Below, one piece after another: positions 53,522 through 62,522 of a stretch of 64,000 nucleotides of DNA. The notes under the pieces are model-generated. The model did not search any database. It was not told where the DNA came from and was given only the letters and a program-made list of their open reading frames with translations. The stretch is from RBG-16-66-20 sp035499575. GTDB lineage: Bacteria; Pseudomonadota; Gammaproteobacteria; Burkholderiales; SG8-39. A program made the position numbers and the translations under genes. The stretch is from positions 1-64,000 of the forward strand of contig DATJYN010000115.1 in the NCBI GenBank assembly GCA_035499575.1, read 5' to 3'. Numbering within the stretch: position 1 is the stretch's first letter; the number at the start of each line of letters is the position of its first letter.

Positions 53522-54086
53522 GTCCCGCCTGGTCGGCGAGCCGCGCATAGTCGAGGCCCAGCAGCTTCATCGCCGCGGGCAGGCGCTCGTCGGGCGGCAG
53601 ATCGAAGAGGATCGCATCCCTCGCTTCGACGGTCAGCCATGCGTTCTGCTTGAGTTCGTGCTCGATCTGGCCGGCCGACCAGCCGGCGTAACCGAGCGAG
53701 ACCAGCATCTTCGACGGGCCCTCGCCACGCCCAACCGCCTCGAGGATGTCCTTGGAAGTGGTGAGGCCGATGGCGCCGCCTTGTCCCACGGTTACTTTCA
53801 GGGTCGCCTGCCACTCGCCGGCGGGCAGGTGCAGCACGAACCCCCGGTCGGTCTGCACCGGGCCGCCGAAGTAAACCGGCGCGTCGGCGCGGGCGGGATC
53901 CTCCATGCTGAGCGAAAGGCGCTCGAACAACGCCAGCAGGGTCATGTCGATCGGGCGGTTGACCACGATGCCGAGGGCGCCCTGGTCATTGTGCTCGCAG
54001 ACGTAAGTCAGAGACTTCGAAAAGTACGGATCGGCCATGTTGGGCATGGCGATCAGGAAGTGATTCGTCAAATTGATCGAAGACAC
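53514..54086 (-). CDS. yqgE: YqgE/AlgH family protein (UPF0301)
   Basis: A 190-residue protein with the family start LTNHFLIAMPNMADPYFSKS and YFGGPVQTDRGFVLH. It is a putative regulator in Pseudomonas (AlgH) but its mechanism is unknown. It starts with GTG and is the first gene of the pyr/rlpA/dac/lip run. The 95 bases between it and the divergent histidine kinase contain TTGACG and TATACT, but spaced too far apart to be one promoter. Confidence 0.92.
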   Translation of the reverse strand: MSSINLTNHFLIAMPNMADPYFSKSLTYVCEHNDQGALGIVVNRPIDMTLLALFERLSLSMEDPARADAPVYFGGPVQTDRGFVLHLPAGEWQATLKVTVGQGGAIGLTTSKDILEAVGRGEGPSKMLVSLGYAGWSAGQIEHELKQNAWLTVEARDAILFDLPPDERLPAAMKLLGLDYARLADQAGHA

Positions 54087-54181
54087 GCTTGACGTTATTT
54101 TACCGCAACGTCCACTCTACCGCCCTTATACTCGAGCGCCCTCCGGATTACCTCCCCCACTTCCTTTTCACTCGGCGCGGC

Positions 54182-55696
54182 ATGCGAATCCTAGGCATCA
54201 TCGGTTACGCCTTCGTGGCGCTGGTTCTCGGCGCCGGCTGGGCTTTCCTTTACTGGCAGTCGAGCTCGGTGGACCTGCCCGCGGTCGAGGCGGCACGCGG
54301 TGCGCTGGCCGAGCTGCGCGCGATCGACTCCGGCTGGAACCAGCGCCTGGTCGACGCGCGGCTGCATGCGCAACCGCCGCCGCCGCAGCGCTCGCGCTAC
54401 CGCATCACCTTCAGTGCGCTCGAAGGCAAAGCCCTGCAACTCGGCGACCCGCGGGTTGGCGGCGAGCTCGTTCAGCTGAAGCGCGCCTTCGACGACAAGG
54501 CCGCCCTGGTCGATCGCTACACCGCCGCGCGCGCGGATACGCAAGGCGCCGAAGCAGCGGACGCGATTTTCGAGCAGGCCTGGCTGGCGCCGACCGAGCC
54601 GCACCTCGATACGCTGGCGCGTACCATCAGCCGCAGTTTCGACGACGCGCTCACCGAGTCGGAGCTTTACCGCGTCGGCCTGCTCTACTACTCCGGGTTC
54701 CTGCTGACTGTGCTCGCCTTCCTCGCCTGGAACCTGGACCAGCGCCGGCGCCTGATCGATCGCATCAACGCCCAACTGCGCGTCGCGAATGAAACCCTGG
54801 AAGCGCGCGTGCGGGCCCGCACACGCGAGCTCAGCGACGCGCTCGCCAGGCTGAAGGAATCGGAGGCGATGCTGATCCAGAGCGAGAAAATGTCCTCGCT
54901 CGGCCAGATGGTCGCCGGCATCGCGCACGAAGTGAACACGCCGCTCGCCTACGTGAAGTCCAGCCTGGAGGCGGTGCGCAAGAGCGTGCCGCAGGTGGGC
55001 AGCATCGCCGCCGAGACCGAGCGGCTGCTCGCGCTGCTCGCTGCCGAGAATGCCGACGAAACCGCGCTCGCCGCCCAGTTCGCGCTGGTGCGCGCGCTGG
55101 TGGAAGAACTGCGCGGCCGAAACGCCTTGCAGGAACTCGAGCGCATGGTGAAGGACGGCCTGTTCGGCATCGGCCAGATTTCGGAAGTCATCTCCAACCT
55201 GAAGAATTTCAGCCGGCTCGACCGCAGCAAGATCGCCGACTATGACCTGCACGAAGGCATCGAAAGCGTGATCCGCATCGGCTACGCGCAGTTGCAGAAG
55301 CGCACCGTGCGGCGCGAATTCGGCAAGATCCCGCACGTATCCTGCTCGCCTTCGCAGATCAACCAGGTGATCCTCAACCTGCTGTCCAACGCCGCGCAGG
55401 CGACCAAGGACGGCGAAGGCACGATCACCGTGCGCACCGGGATGCGAGACGCTGCGCACGTCGCGGTGGAAGTGGCCGACAACGGCCATGGCATCCCGGC
55501 CGACGTGCTGCCGAAGATCTTCGATCCGTTTTTCACCACCAAGGCCGTCGGCAAGGGCACGGGCCTGGGGCTGGCGATCTGCTACAAGATCGTGGAGAAC
55601 CACGGCGGCAAGCTCGAAGTCCAGTCCAAGCCCGGCCTTGGCACGCGCTTCATCCTGGTGCTGCCGGTGAATCCTCCCGCGGCGCTCGCGGCCTGA
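54182..55696 (+). CDS. Membrane sensor histidine kinase
   Basis: A 504-residue kinase: membrane helix 1 (about 4-25), a periplasmic helical domain (26-165), membrane helix 2 (about 169-187), a coiled coil, then HisKA with the phospho-acceptor His249 (AGIAHEVNTPLAYVKSSLE). The ATPase domain follows (N box VILNLLSNAAQA, G1 ADNGHGIPADV, G2 GKGTGLGLAICYKI). The periplasmic part is all-helical and might be DAHL-like. No receiver domain is attached. The next gene, 3 bases on, carries two receivers and is the obvious partner. Confidence 0.93.
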   Translation: MRILGIIGYAFVALVLGAGWAFLYWQSSSVDLPAVEAARGALAELRAIDSGWNQRLVDARLHAQPPPPQRSRYRITFSALEGKALQLGDPRVGGELVQLKRAFDDKAALVDRYTAARADTQGAEAADAIFEQAWLAPTEPHLDTLARTISRSFDDALTESELYRVGLLYYSGFLLTVLAFLAWNLDQRRRLIDRINAQLRVANETLEARVRARTRELSDALARLKESEAMLIQSEKMSSLGQMVAGIAHEVNTPLAYVKSSLEAVRKSVPQVGSIAAETERLLALLAAENADETALAAQFALVRALVEELRGRNALQELERMVKDGLFGIGQISEVISNLKNFSRLDRSKIADYDLHEGIESVIRIGYAQLQKRTVRREFGKIPHVSCSPSQINQVILNLLSNAAQATKDGEGTITVRTGMRDAAHVAVEVADNGHGIPADVLPKIFDPFFTTKAVGKGTGLGLAICYKIVENHGGKLEVQSKPGLGTRFILVLPVNPPAALAA

Positions 55697-55699
55697 CGC

Positions 55700-57520
55700 G
55701 TGATCAGCGGGCAAGTCGGCAGGTACGCAGTATCCGGAGAGTTGGGCCGCGGTGGCATGGCGACCGTCTACCGCGGCCTCGACCCTGTCATCAAGCGCGA
55801 AGCGGCGCTCAAGGTGATCCGCAAGGCCGACCTGGACCCTGCCGAAGCGACGCAGATCCTAGACCGCTTCAAGCGCGAAGCGCAGGCCGCCGGCAGCCTG
55901 CACCATCCGAACGTGGTCGCGATCTACGAGTACGGCGAAGACGACGAACGCGCGTGGATCGCCATGGAGCTGGTGCAGGGACGTACGCTGCGCGACCACC
56001 TGCTCGCCGGCTGGCGGCCCGACCTCGCCCGGCTGCCCTCGGTGCTGGAGCAACTGCTCGAGGCGCTCGACTATTCTCACGGCCGCGGCGTCGTACACCG
56101 CGACGTGAAGCCCGGTAACGTGCTGATCAGCGACATGGGCGTCGCCAAGATCAGCGATTTCGGCATTGCGCGCATCGAACTCTCGCACTTGACGCAGGCC
56201 GGCGAAATGCTGGGCACGCCCTTCTACATGGCGCCCGAGCAGTACGAGGGGCGCGACATCGACGAGCGCACCGACATCTACTCCGCGGGCGTGATCGTCT
56301 ACGAAGTCCTTTGCGGCCGCCGGCCCTACGACGGCCAAGGCGGCAACCTGATGCGGCAGATCCTGCAGGATCCGCCACCGCCGGTTTCCACCTACGAGCC
56401 GCGCCTGCCGGTCACCATCGACATGGTGCTGGGAAAAGCGCTCGCGAAGAAACCGGAGAACCGCTACAGGAACGCGCGCGAATTTCTTGATGCCCTGAGA
56501 AATGCGTTCCCGGGATCGATCCGACCCCAGGCAAGCTTGGCCGGAAATGTCGGGGCGCTACGCAAGGCTCTGGCGTCTTCGGCCGCGGCCGCGCCGCTGC
56601 CTCCAAAGCCCGCGATTCGCCGCCCCGCGGTCCTGTTCGTCGACGACGAGGAAAGAATCGTGAACTCGCTGGAGCACCTGTTCCGCGACAGCTACGAGAT
56701 CGAAACTGCGGGCGGCGGCACGGCGGCGCTGGAGCGCTTGCGCGCCCGGCGTTTCCACGTGCTGGTCAGCGATCAGCGCATGCCTGAGATGCCCGGGGTC
56801 GAATTGCTCCGACAGGCGAAGGACCTTGCGCCCGGAACCGTGCGCCTGCTGCTCACCGGCTATTCTGACCTTGCCGCCATCGTCGGCTCGGTGAACGACG
56901 GCGAAGTCTTCCGCTTCGTGTCCAAGCCCTGGCAAGAGGAAGACCTGCGCGCCACGCTCGCCGAGGCGGTGGATGTTTCGATCGCGCTCGAAGCCGCCGC
57001 TGCGTCGCCTGCGCCCGCGCTGCCGCCGGGTGCCGCGGTGCTGGTGCTGGGCGAATCGTCGATCGCGCGCGCCGCTCGCGAGCTGGCGAAGAATGCCTAC
57101 AAGGTGCACGAGGCGGCCAATATCGACGCGGCGCTGGAAGTGCTCGCGGCCGAGGAGATCGCCACGCTGGTCTGCGACCTGGACATCGGCTCGAGCGGCC
57201 CGGCGGCGCTGCTGCGGATCCTCAAGAAGCAGTCGCCGCAGACCCAGTTGATCGCGGTGTCGGCGGCCTCGGACTCCGAACTGATCATCAGCCTGATCAA
57301 CGAGGCGCGCATCTACCGCTTCCTGAAGAAGCCGGTGAATTTCTCGCTGCTGCAGACTGCGCTGAACGCGGCGCTCGGCCGCTACGCGCGCATGGCGAAT
57401 TCGCCGGCGCTGCTGCGCTCGGAATCCGCGCGTCGCGGAAAGCAGGGTGATGCGGAGTCGTCGATCCTGGGACGGTTGAAAACGCTCGGCGGCCGCTTCG
57501 CCGCCGCCTTCAAGAGCTAG
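55700..57520 (+). CDS. Ser/Thr protein kinase fused to two receiver domains
   Basis: A 606-residue protein. Residues 1-275 are a Hanks-type kinase with a Gly loop (GELGRGGMATVYRG), Lys38, HRDVKPGN (Asp135), DFG (Asp153) and APEQ, so it should be active. Receiver 1 (about 310-425) has the full set: DDE at 315-317, phospho-acceptor Asp358 (SDQRMPEMPG) and KPW. Receiver 2 (about 447-570) keeps Asp493 and KKP, but its acidic pocket is Glu452-Ser453. No membrane helix or DNA-binding domain. GTG start, 3 bases after the histidine kinase. Confidence 0.93.
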   Translation: MISGQVGRYAVSGELGRGGMATVYRGLDPVIKREAALKVIRKADLDPAEATQILDRFKREAQAAGSLHHPNVVAIYEYGEDDERAWIAMELVQGRTLRDHLLAGWRPDLARLPSVLEQLLEALDYSHGRGVVHRDVKPGNVLISDMGVAKISDFGIARIELSHLTQAGEMLGTPFYMAPEQYEGRDIDERTDIYSAGVIVYEVLCGRRPYDGQGGNLMRQILQDPPPPVSTYEPRLPVTIDMVLGKALAKKPENRYRNAREFLDALRNAFPGSIRPQASLAGNVGALRKALASSAAAAPLPPKPAIRRPAVLFVDDEERIVNSLEHLFRDSYEIETAGGGTAALERLRARRFHVLVSDQRMPEMPGVELLRQAKDLAPGTVRLLLTGYSDLAAIVGSVNDGEVFRFVSKPWQEEDLRATLAEAVDVSIALEAAAASPAPALPPGAAVLVLGESSIARAARELAKNAYKVHEAANIDAALEVLAAEEIATLVCDLDIGSSGPAALLRILKKQSPQTQLIAVSAASDSELIISLINEARIYRFLKKPVNFSLLQTALNAALGRYARMANSPALLRSESARRGKQGDAESSILGRLKTLGGRFAAAFKS

Positions 57521-57521
57521 C

Positions 57522-57710
57522 TCAGACCTCGATCATCTCGAAGTCGTCCTTGCGCGCGCCGCATTCGGGGCAAGTCCAGTTCATCGGCACGTCCTCCCAG
57601 CGCGTGCCCGGCGCAATGCCCTCGCCGGGAAGTCCCGCTGCTTCGTCGTAAACCCATCCGCAGATGAGGCACATCCATGTCTTGAATTGCACTTGTTGTT
57701 CGGTGGTCAT
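57522..57710 (-). CDS. Rubredoxin
   Basis: A 62-residue iron protein with the two Cys pairs that bind one iron: Cys14-Cys17 (CLICGWVYDEAAG) and Cys47-Cys50 (CPECGARKDDFEMIEV). It transfers single electrons; the partner is not indicated. It is divergent from thiD by 38 bases, the common betaproteobacterial rubredoxin-thiD-thiE-hemL arrangement, and ends one base from the kinase-receiver gene. Confidence 0.96.
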   Translation of the reverse strand: MTTEQQVQFKTWMCLICGWVYDEAAGLPGEGIAPGTRWEDVPMNWTCPECGARKDDFEMIEV

Positions 57711-57748
57711 TGGTGGCGGGACAGTAAAATTGGCACGGATATTAACGC

Positions 57749-58540
57749 ATGTCGTTGACGCCTCCCGCCGTTCTCTCCTTCGCTGCCTCCGATCCGACCG
57801 GCGGCGCGGGCCTGCAAGCGGACCTGCTTACCATCGCGAGCCTCGGCTGTCATCCGTTGTCGGTGCTGACCGCGCTGACCGCGCAGGATACGAGCGGCGT
57901 CGACAGCCTGCTGGCCCTCGAACCGGACTGGATCGCACGCCAGGCTCGCTGCGTGCTGGCAGATATTCCGGTCGCCGCCTTCAAGCTCGGCGTACTCGGT
58001 TCGGCGCGCAACGTTGCTGCGGTTGCTGCGATCCTCGCCGGGCATTCGCGCACTCCGATGGTGCTCGACCCGGTGCTCGCATCCGGCCGCGGGGATCCGC
58101 TATCGGATAGCGAAACAGTCGAGGCGCTGCGCGCCGTGCTTTTTCCCCTCACTACGATCCTGACACCGAACAGTATCGAGGTGCGGCGCCTCGCGCTCGC
58201 CGCGCCGGATGCGGCCCTCGCCGATTGCGCCGGGGAACTTGTCAGGAAGGGATGCAGGCATGTGCTCATTACCGGCACGCACGAGCCCGGCGCCAAAGTC
58301 GTCAATACGCTCTACGACGCGAGCGGCGTAGTGCGCCAGGACCGATGGCCGCGCCTGCCCGGCAGCTTTCACGGCTCGGGCTGCACGCTCGCCTCGGCGC
58401 TCGCGGCATTCCTCGCAAAGGGAATGGCTGTACCCGAAGCAGCCCGGCTGGCGCAGGAATACACGTGGAAAACGCTCGAAAGCGGTTTCGCGCCGGGCCA
58501 CGGCCAGCGGCTTCCCGACCGTTTCTTCAAAACGCGATGA
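57749..58540 (+). CDS. thiD: Hydroxymethylpyrimidine/phosphomethylpyrimidine kinase
   Basis: A 263-residue ribokinase-fold enzyme that phosphorylates the thiamine pyrimidine. Motifs SFAASDPTGGAGLQADL, VLDPVLASGRGD and the active-site loop LPGSFHGSGCTLASALAA are clear. TAAAAT at 57725-57730 may be its -10 box. It overlaps thiE by ATGA. Confidence 0.95.
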   Translation: MSLTPPAVLSFAASDPTGGAGLQADLLTIASLGCHPLSVLTALTAQDTSGVDSLLALEPDWIARQARCVLADIPVAAFKLGVLGSARNVAAVAAILAGHSRTPMVLDPVLASGRGDPLSDSETVEALRAVLFPLTTILTPNSIEVRRLALAAPDAALADCAGELVRKGCRHVLITGTHEPGAKVVNTLYDASGVVRQDRWPRLPGSFHGSGCTLASALAAFLAKGMAVPEAARLAQEYTWKTLESGFAPGHGQRLPDRFFKTR

Positions 58541-59139
58541 AGCTGCGGGGGCTCTACGCGATTGCGCCCGAATCGGGCGATAGCGAAGTGCTGCTCAGGC
58601 AAGTGGCGCAGGCCCTCGAGGGCGGCATCGCTTGCTTCCAGTACCGGCGCAAGGCCCGCCAGAACGCACGCGAAGCCCTCGCCCTCGCGGCCCTCTGCCG
58701 TGCGAGCGGCGTGCCTTTCATCGTCAACGACGATGTCGACATCGCGCTTACAGCCGGCGCCGACGGCGTTCATCTCGGGCGCGATGATGGCGATGTCGCG
58801 ACCGCACGATTGAAGCTGAAAGAAAAGTTGCTCGGAGTTTCCTGCTACGACTCGCTTGCCGCGGCGCGCAGGGCGGTGGAGGCGGGAGCCGACTACATTG
58901 CGTTCGGGAGCATGTTTGCCTCGCCGACCAAGCCGGGCGCAGTCCGCGCCCCGCTTTCGCTGTTTTCGGAAGCGCGCGCGCTCGGGGTGCCGCTGGTGGC
59001 GATCGGCGGCATAACCCTGGAAAACGCGCCGCAAGTGCTCGCGGCTGGAGCGGATGCCCTGGCCGTGATCTCGGACCTGTTCGACGCCGCGGACATCGCC
59101 GGCCGCGCGCGCGCTTACGGTAAGCTGTTTCAATCATGA
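58537..59139 (+). CDS. thiE: Thiamine-phosphate synthase
   Basis: A 200-residue TIM barrel that joins the pyrimidine and thiazole parts of thiamine. It has FQYRRKARQ (pyrophosphate contact), FIVNDDVDIALTAGADGVHLG and AFGSMFASPTKPGA, all usual for ThiE. ATG 58537 overlaps thiD, and its own stop overlaps hemL (ATGA). Confidence 0.95.
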   Translation: MKLRGLYAIAPESGDSEVLLRQVAQALEGGIACFQYRRKARQNAREALALAALCRASGVPFIVNDDVDIALTAGADGVHLGRDDGDVATARLKLKEKLLGVSCYDSLAAARRAVEAGADYIAFGSMFASPTKPGAVRAPLSLFSEARALGVPLVAIGGITLENAPQVLAAGADALAVISDLFDAADIAGRARAYGKLFQS

Positions 59140-60413
59140 CGACACGCAATCAATCGCTGTTCGAGCGAGCGCGGCTGCGCATTCCCGCGGGCGTGAACTC
59201 GCCGGTGCGCGCCTTCGGCGCGGTCGGCGGCACCCCGCCGTTCTTCGAGCGCGCCTCCGGCCCGTACCTGTGGGATGCCGACGGCAAGCGCTACATCGAC
59301 TACCTCGGCTCCTGGGGACCGATGGTGGCCGGGCACACGCACCCCGCAGTAGTGGAGGCGGTACAGGCGGCCGCGTCGCGGGCGCTGTCCTTCGGCGCGC
59401 CCACCGAGGCCGAAATCGAACTCGCCGAGAAGATCTGCCAGCTGGTCCCTTCCATGGAAATGCTGCGCCTCGTGTCTTCCGGCACCGAGGCGACGATGAC
59501 CGCGATCCGCCTCGCGCGCGGCCACACCGGACGAAACCTGGTCGTCAAGTTCGAGGGCTGCTATCACGGCCACGCCGACAGCCTGCTGGTTAAGGCGGGT
59601 TCCGGCGCCCTCACTTTCGGCAATCCCAGCTCGGCAGGCGTGCCGCCAGAAACCGCCGCGCACACATTGGTATTGGACTTCAATAATTCGGAACAAATAG
59701 AAAAAACCTTCAGTGCCCGTGGGTCGGACATAGCCTGCGTGATCGTCGAGCCGGTCGCCGGCAACATGAATCTCGTACTGCCCAAGCCGGGCTTCCTGGA
59801 AACGCTGCGAAAAAACTGCACTCAGCACGGCGCCGTGCTGATCCTAGACGAAGTGATGACCGGATTCCGCGTCGCGCTCGGCGGCGCGCAGGCGCGCTAC
59901 GGCATCGCGCCGGACCTCACGACGCTCGGCAAGGTCATCGGCGGCGGCCTGCCGGTGGGCGCCGTCGGCGGCAAGCGCGACATCATGCAGAAAATCGCGC
60001 CGCTCGGACCCGTTTACCAGGCTGGCACGCTGTCGGGCAATCCGGTCGCCGTCGCCGCCGGCCTGGCGACGTTGAAGCTGGTGGAGGAAAAAGATTTCCA
60101 GCGAAAAGTCGAAGCAACGACGAAATCGCTGGTCGACGGCTTGGTCGCCGAAGCCGGGAAAGCCGATGTCGTTTTCTCGGCGCAATCCGTCGGCAGCATG
60201 TTCGGCCTTTATTTCCGCGCGGTTCCGCCAACGAGTTTTGCGGAAGTCATGCAATGCGACAAGGAACGCTTCAATAAATTCTTCCACGCCATGCTGGCGC
60301 GCGGCATCTACCTCGCGCCCTCCGCCTACGAGGCCGGATTCGTTTCAGCGGCGCACGGCGCCACCGAGATCGACGCCACGCTCGCAGCCGCACGCGAGGC
60401 ATTCAAGCGGTGA
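59136..60413 (+). CDS. hemL: Glutamate-1-semialdehyde 2,1-aminomutase
   Basis: A 425-residue PLP enzyme that makes 5-aminolevulinate in the C5 heme pathway. The PLP Lys is in TTLGKVIGGGLPVGAVGG; RIPAGVNSPVRAFG marks the N-terminus. A short AT-rich stretch (59661-59720, about 38% G+C) falls inside the gene without breaking the frame. It is coupled by overlaps to thiE before and the glycosyltransferase after. Confidence 0.96.
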   Translation: MTTRNQSLFERARLRIPAGVNSPVRAFGAVGGTPPFFERASGPYLWDADGKRYIDYLGSWGPMVAGHTHPAVVEAVQAAASRALSFGAPTEAEIELAEKICQLVPSMEMLRLVSSGTEATMTAIRLARGHTGRNLVVKFEGCYHGHADSLLVKAGSGALTFGNPSSAGVPPETAAHTLVLDFNNSEQIEKTFSARGSDIACVIVEPVAGNMNLVLPKPGFLETLRKNCTQHGAVLILDEVMTGFRVALGGAQARYGIAPDLTTLGKVIGGGLPVGAVGGKRDIMQKIAPLGPVYQAGTLSGNPVAVAAGLATLKLVEEKDFQRKVEATTKSLVDGLVAEAGKADVVFSAQSVGSMFGLYFRAVPPTSFAEVMQCDKERFNKFFHAMLARGIYLAPSAYEAGFVSAAHGATEIDATLAAAREAFKR

Positions 60414-62515
60414 CGCGACCCGCCGAAGACGCCGCCTCCCTAAACCTCCTCGGCAACGAGCGCAGGAAAGCGGGCAACTTCGAGGATGCGGCGGCGAGCT
60501 ACCGGCGGGCGCTCGAAGTGCAACCCGATTACACCAACGCCCTCTACAACCTCGGGCTGGTCCTCCTCGACCTGAAGCGTCCGCAGGAAGCGGAGCGGCA
60601 CTTCCGCCGGCTGCGCGAAATCGAACCGCGCGACGCGGAGGCGATTTTCCAGCTCGCGCTGCTCGCCGCCGACCGCTCGCAACCTGCCGAAGCAGCGCAG
60701 CTGTACCGCGACGCGCTGAAGCTGGCTCCGGACAATCCGGGAATCTGGCTCGGTCTGGCATTCGTTTGCAGTGGCCTGCCGGGACAGCAGGAAGAAGCAG
60801 TACGCTGCCTGCGCCAGTGCTTGCAACTCGACCCCGAATCGGCAGAGGCGCACGGCGCACTCGGCGGCCTGCTGCTGGCGGAAGGCCGGCTTGAGGAGGC
60901 GATCGCGCACTACCGGGCCGGTATCCGTTCGGAGCCTGGTAACGCGATGCTTCATTGCCAGCTCGGCAACGCCATGATGAGCAGCGGCCGGCCGGCCGAC
61001 GCGGTCAGTTGGTATGAAAAGACCCTGCAGCTCGACCCGGGACTCGCTCTCGCGCATCTCAACCTCGGGTCCGTGCACGGGTTGCTGCGCGCGCATGACC
61101 GCGCGATCGCCTGCTACGAAGCAGCCCTGCGCATCCAGCCGGACAACGCGGCTGCCCGGGGCAACCTGCTCTACGAGAAGCAGCGCATTTGCGACTGGTC
61201 GCGATTCGAGGAGTTGTGCGCCCGCCAGCGCCTCGATTCGCAGCGAGAAACCGAACAGGAAGTACTGCCCTTCAACCTGCTTTCCATTCCATCCACTGCG
61301 GCGGAACAGCTGCAATGCGCCAAACAATATGGAACGCGGCAGGCGCGGGCCGTTGCCCGCGACCGCGAGCGGCTGGCTTTCCGCCATGAGCGCCGGCTGC
61401 CCGGCGGGCGGCTCAGGATCGGCTACCTGTCCGCGGACCTGCGCGAACATCCGGTGGCGAGCCTGGTCGCGGAAATGTTCGAGCTGCACGACCGCAGCCG
61501 CTTCGAGGTCCTCGCCTATTCCTACGGACCGAACGACAAGAGCCCCATGCGGCGGCGGCTGGAGCAGGCATTCGACCGCTTCGCGAACATCGCCCCGCTA
61601 TCTCACGCCGATGCCGCCACGCGCATCCATGCCGACGGCGTCAACATCCTCGTCGACCTCACGGGTTACACCACGTTCGGGCGACCGGAAATCGCTTCCC
61701 TGCGTCCAGCGCCGGTGCAGGTCAGCTACATGTTTCCCGGAACGCTGGGCACCGGTTTCTACGATTACATCCTGACCGACCGCTACGTCACTCCGCCCGG
61801 CGGCGAAGCGTATTTGAGTGAAAAACCTGTCTACATGCCGGGCACCTACATGGCGAACGACCGCAAGCGGACCGTAGGCGCAACGCCATCGCGCGGCGAA
61901 CTGGGATTGCCGGAGCGATCCTTCGTCTTCTGCTGCTTCAACCATACCTACAAGATCCTGCCAGGCATGTTTGCCGCCTGGGTGCGCCTGCTGCAGGCTG
62001 CGCCTGACAGCGTGCTGTGGTTGCTCAAGAGCAATCCCTGGGCGGAACAGAATCTGCTGCGCGAGGCGCAGCGCTACGGCGTGGCGGCCGGTCGGCTGAT
62101 ATTCGCGCCGCTCCTGCCGCAGGCGCAGCACCTTGGCCGCCTGCGCGCGGCTGACCTGTTCCTCGATACCCAACCGTACAACGCCCATACCACCGCGAGC
62201 GACGCACTCTGGGCCGGGCTGCCAGTGGTGACCTGTTCGGGTGATACCTTTGCTTCGCGCGTCGCCGGCAGCCTGCTGACCGCCATCGGCCTGCCGGAAC
62301 TTGCGACGCACTCGATGGAAGCCTACGAGGCCCTGGCCCTGCGCCTCGCACGCAACCCCGCGGAACTGTCGGCCCTGCGCGGCAAGCTGTCTCGCAACCG
62401 GGACAGCACGCCGCTTTTCGACACGCCCGCCTTCACCAGCCATCTCGAAACAGCCTACCTGCAGATGTGGGAAAACCATCTGGCGGGCAACCTGCCCCGG
62501 GCCATCACGCCGTAG
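60410..62515 (+). CDS. TPR protein with O-GlcNAc-transferase-like domain
   Basis: A 701-residue protein. Residues 1 to about 230 are TPR repeats (AAASYRRALEVQPDYTNALYN type). Residues about 335-700 match the GT41 catalytic domain, including His347 (DLREHPVASL, equivalent to human OGT His498) and Lys515 (NHTYKILP, equivalent to Lys842). The donor loop HTTASDALWAGLPVVT and the tail LQMWENHLAGN are also conserved. It should glycosylate Ser/Thr of proteins such as flagellin, adhesin or pilin, but no such target is adjacent. GTG start overlaps hemL (GTGA). Confidence 0.9.
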   Translation: MTRPAEDAASLNLLGNERRKAGNFEDAAASYRRALEVQPDYTNALYNLGLVLLDLKRPQEAERHFRRLREIEPRDAEAIFQLALLAADRSQPAEAAQLYRDALKLAPDNPGIWLGLAFVCSGLPGQQEEAVRCLRQCLQLDPESAEAHGALGGLLLAEGRLEEAIAHYRAGIRSEPGNAMLHCQLGNAMMSSGRPADAVSWYEKTLQLDPGLALAHLNLGSVHGLLRAHDRAIACYEAALRIQPDNAAARGNLLYEKQRICDWSRFEELCARQRLDSQRETEQEVLPFNLLSIPSTAAEQLQCAKQYGTRQARAVARDRERLAFRHERRLPGGRLRIGYLSADLREHPVASLVAEMFELHDRSRFEVLAYSYGPNDKSPMRRRLEQAFDRFANIAPLSHADAATRIHADGVNILVDLTGYTTFGRPEIASLRPAPVQVSYMFPGTLGTGFYDYILTDRYVTPPGGEAYLSEKPVYMPGTYMANDRKRTVGATPSRGELGLPERSFVFCCFNHTYKILPGMFAAWVRLLQAAPDSVLWLLKSNPWAEQNLLREAQRYGVAAGRLIFAPLLPQAQHLGRLRAADLFLDTQPYNAHTTASDALWAGLPVVTCSGDTFASRVAGSLLTAIGLPELATHSMEAYEALALRLARNPAELSALRGKLSRNRDSTPLFDTPAFTSHLETAYLQMWENHLAGNLPRAITP

Positions 62516-62522
62516 CTTCCGT

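Noticed and set aside
54089..54132. TTGACG (54089-54094) and TATACT (54127-54132) as one promoter for the histidine kinase
   Set aside because: The spacing is 32 bases, far outside the normal 16-18.
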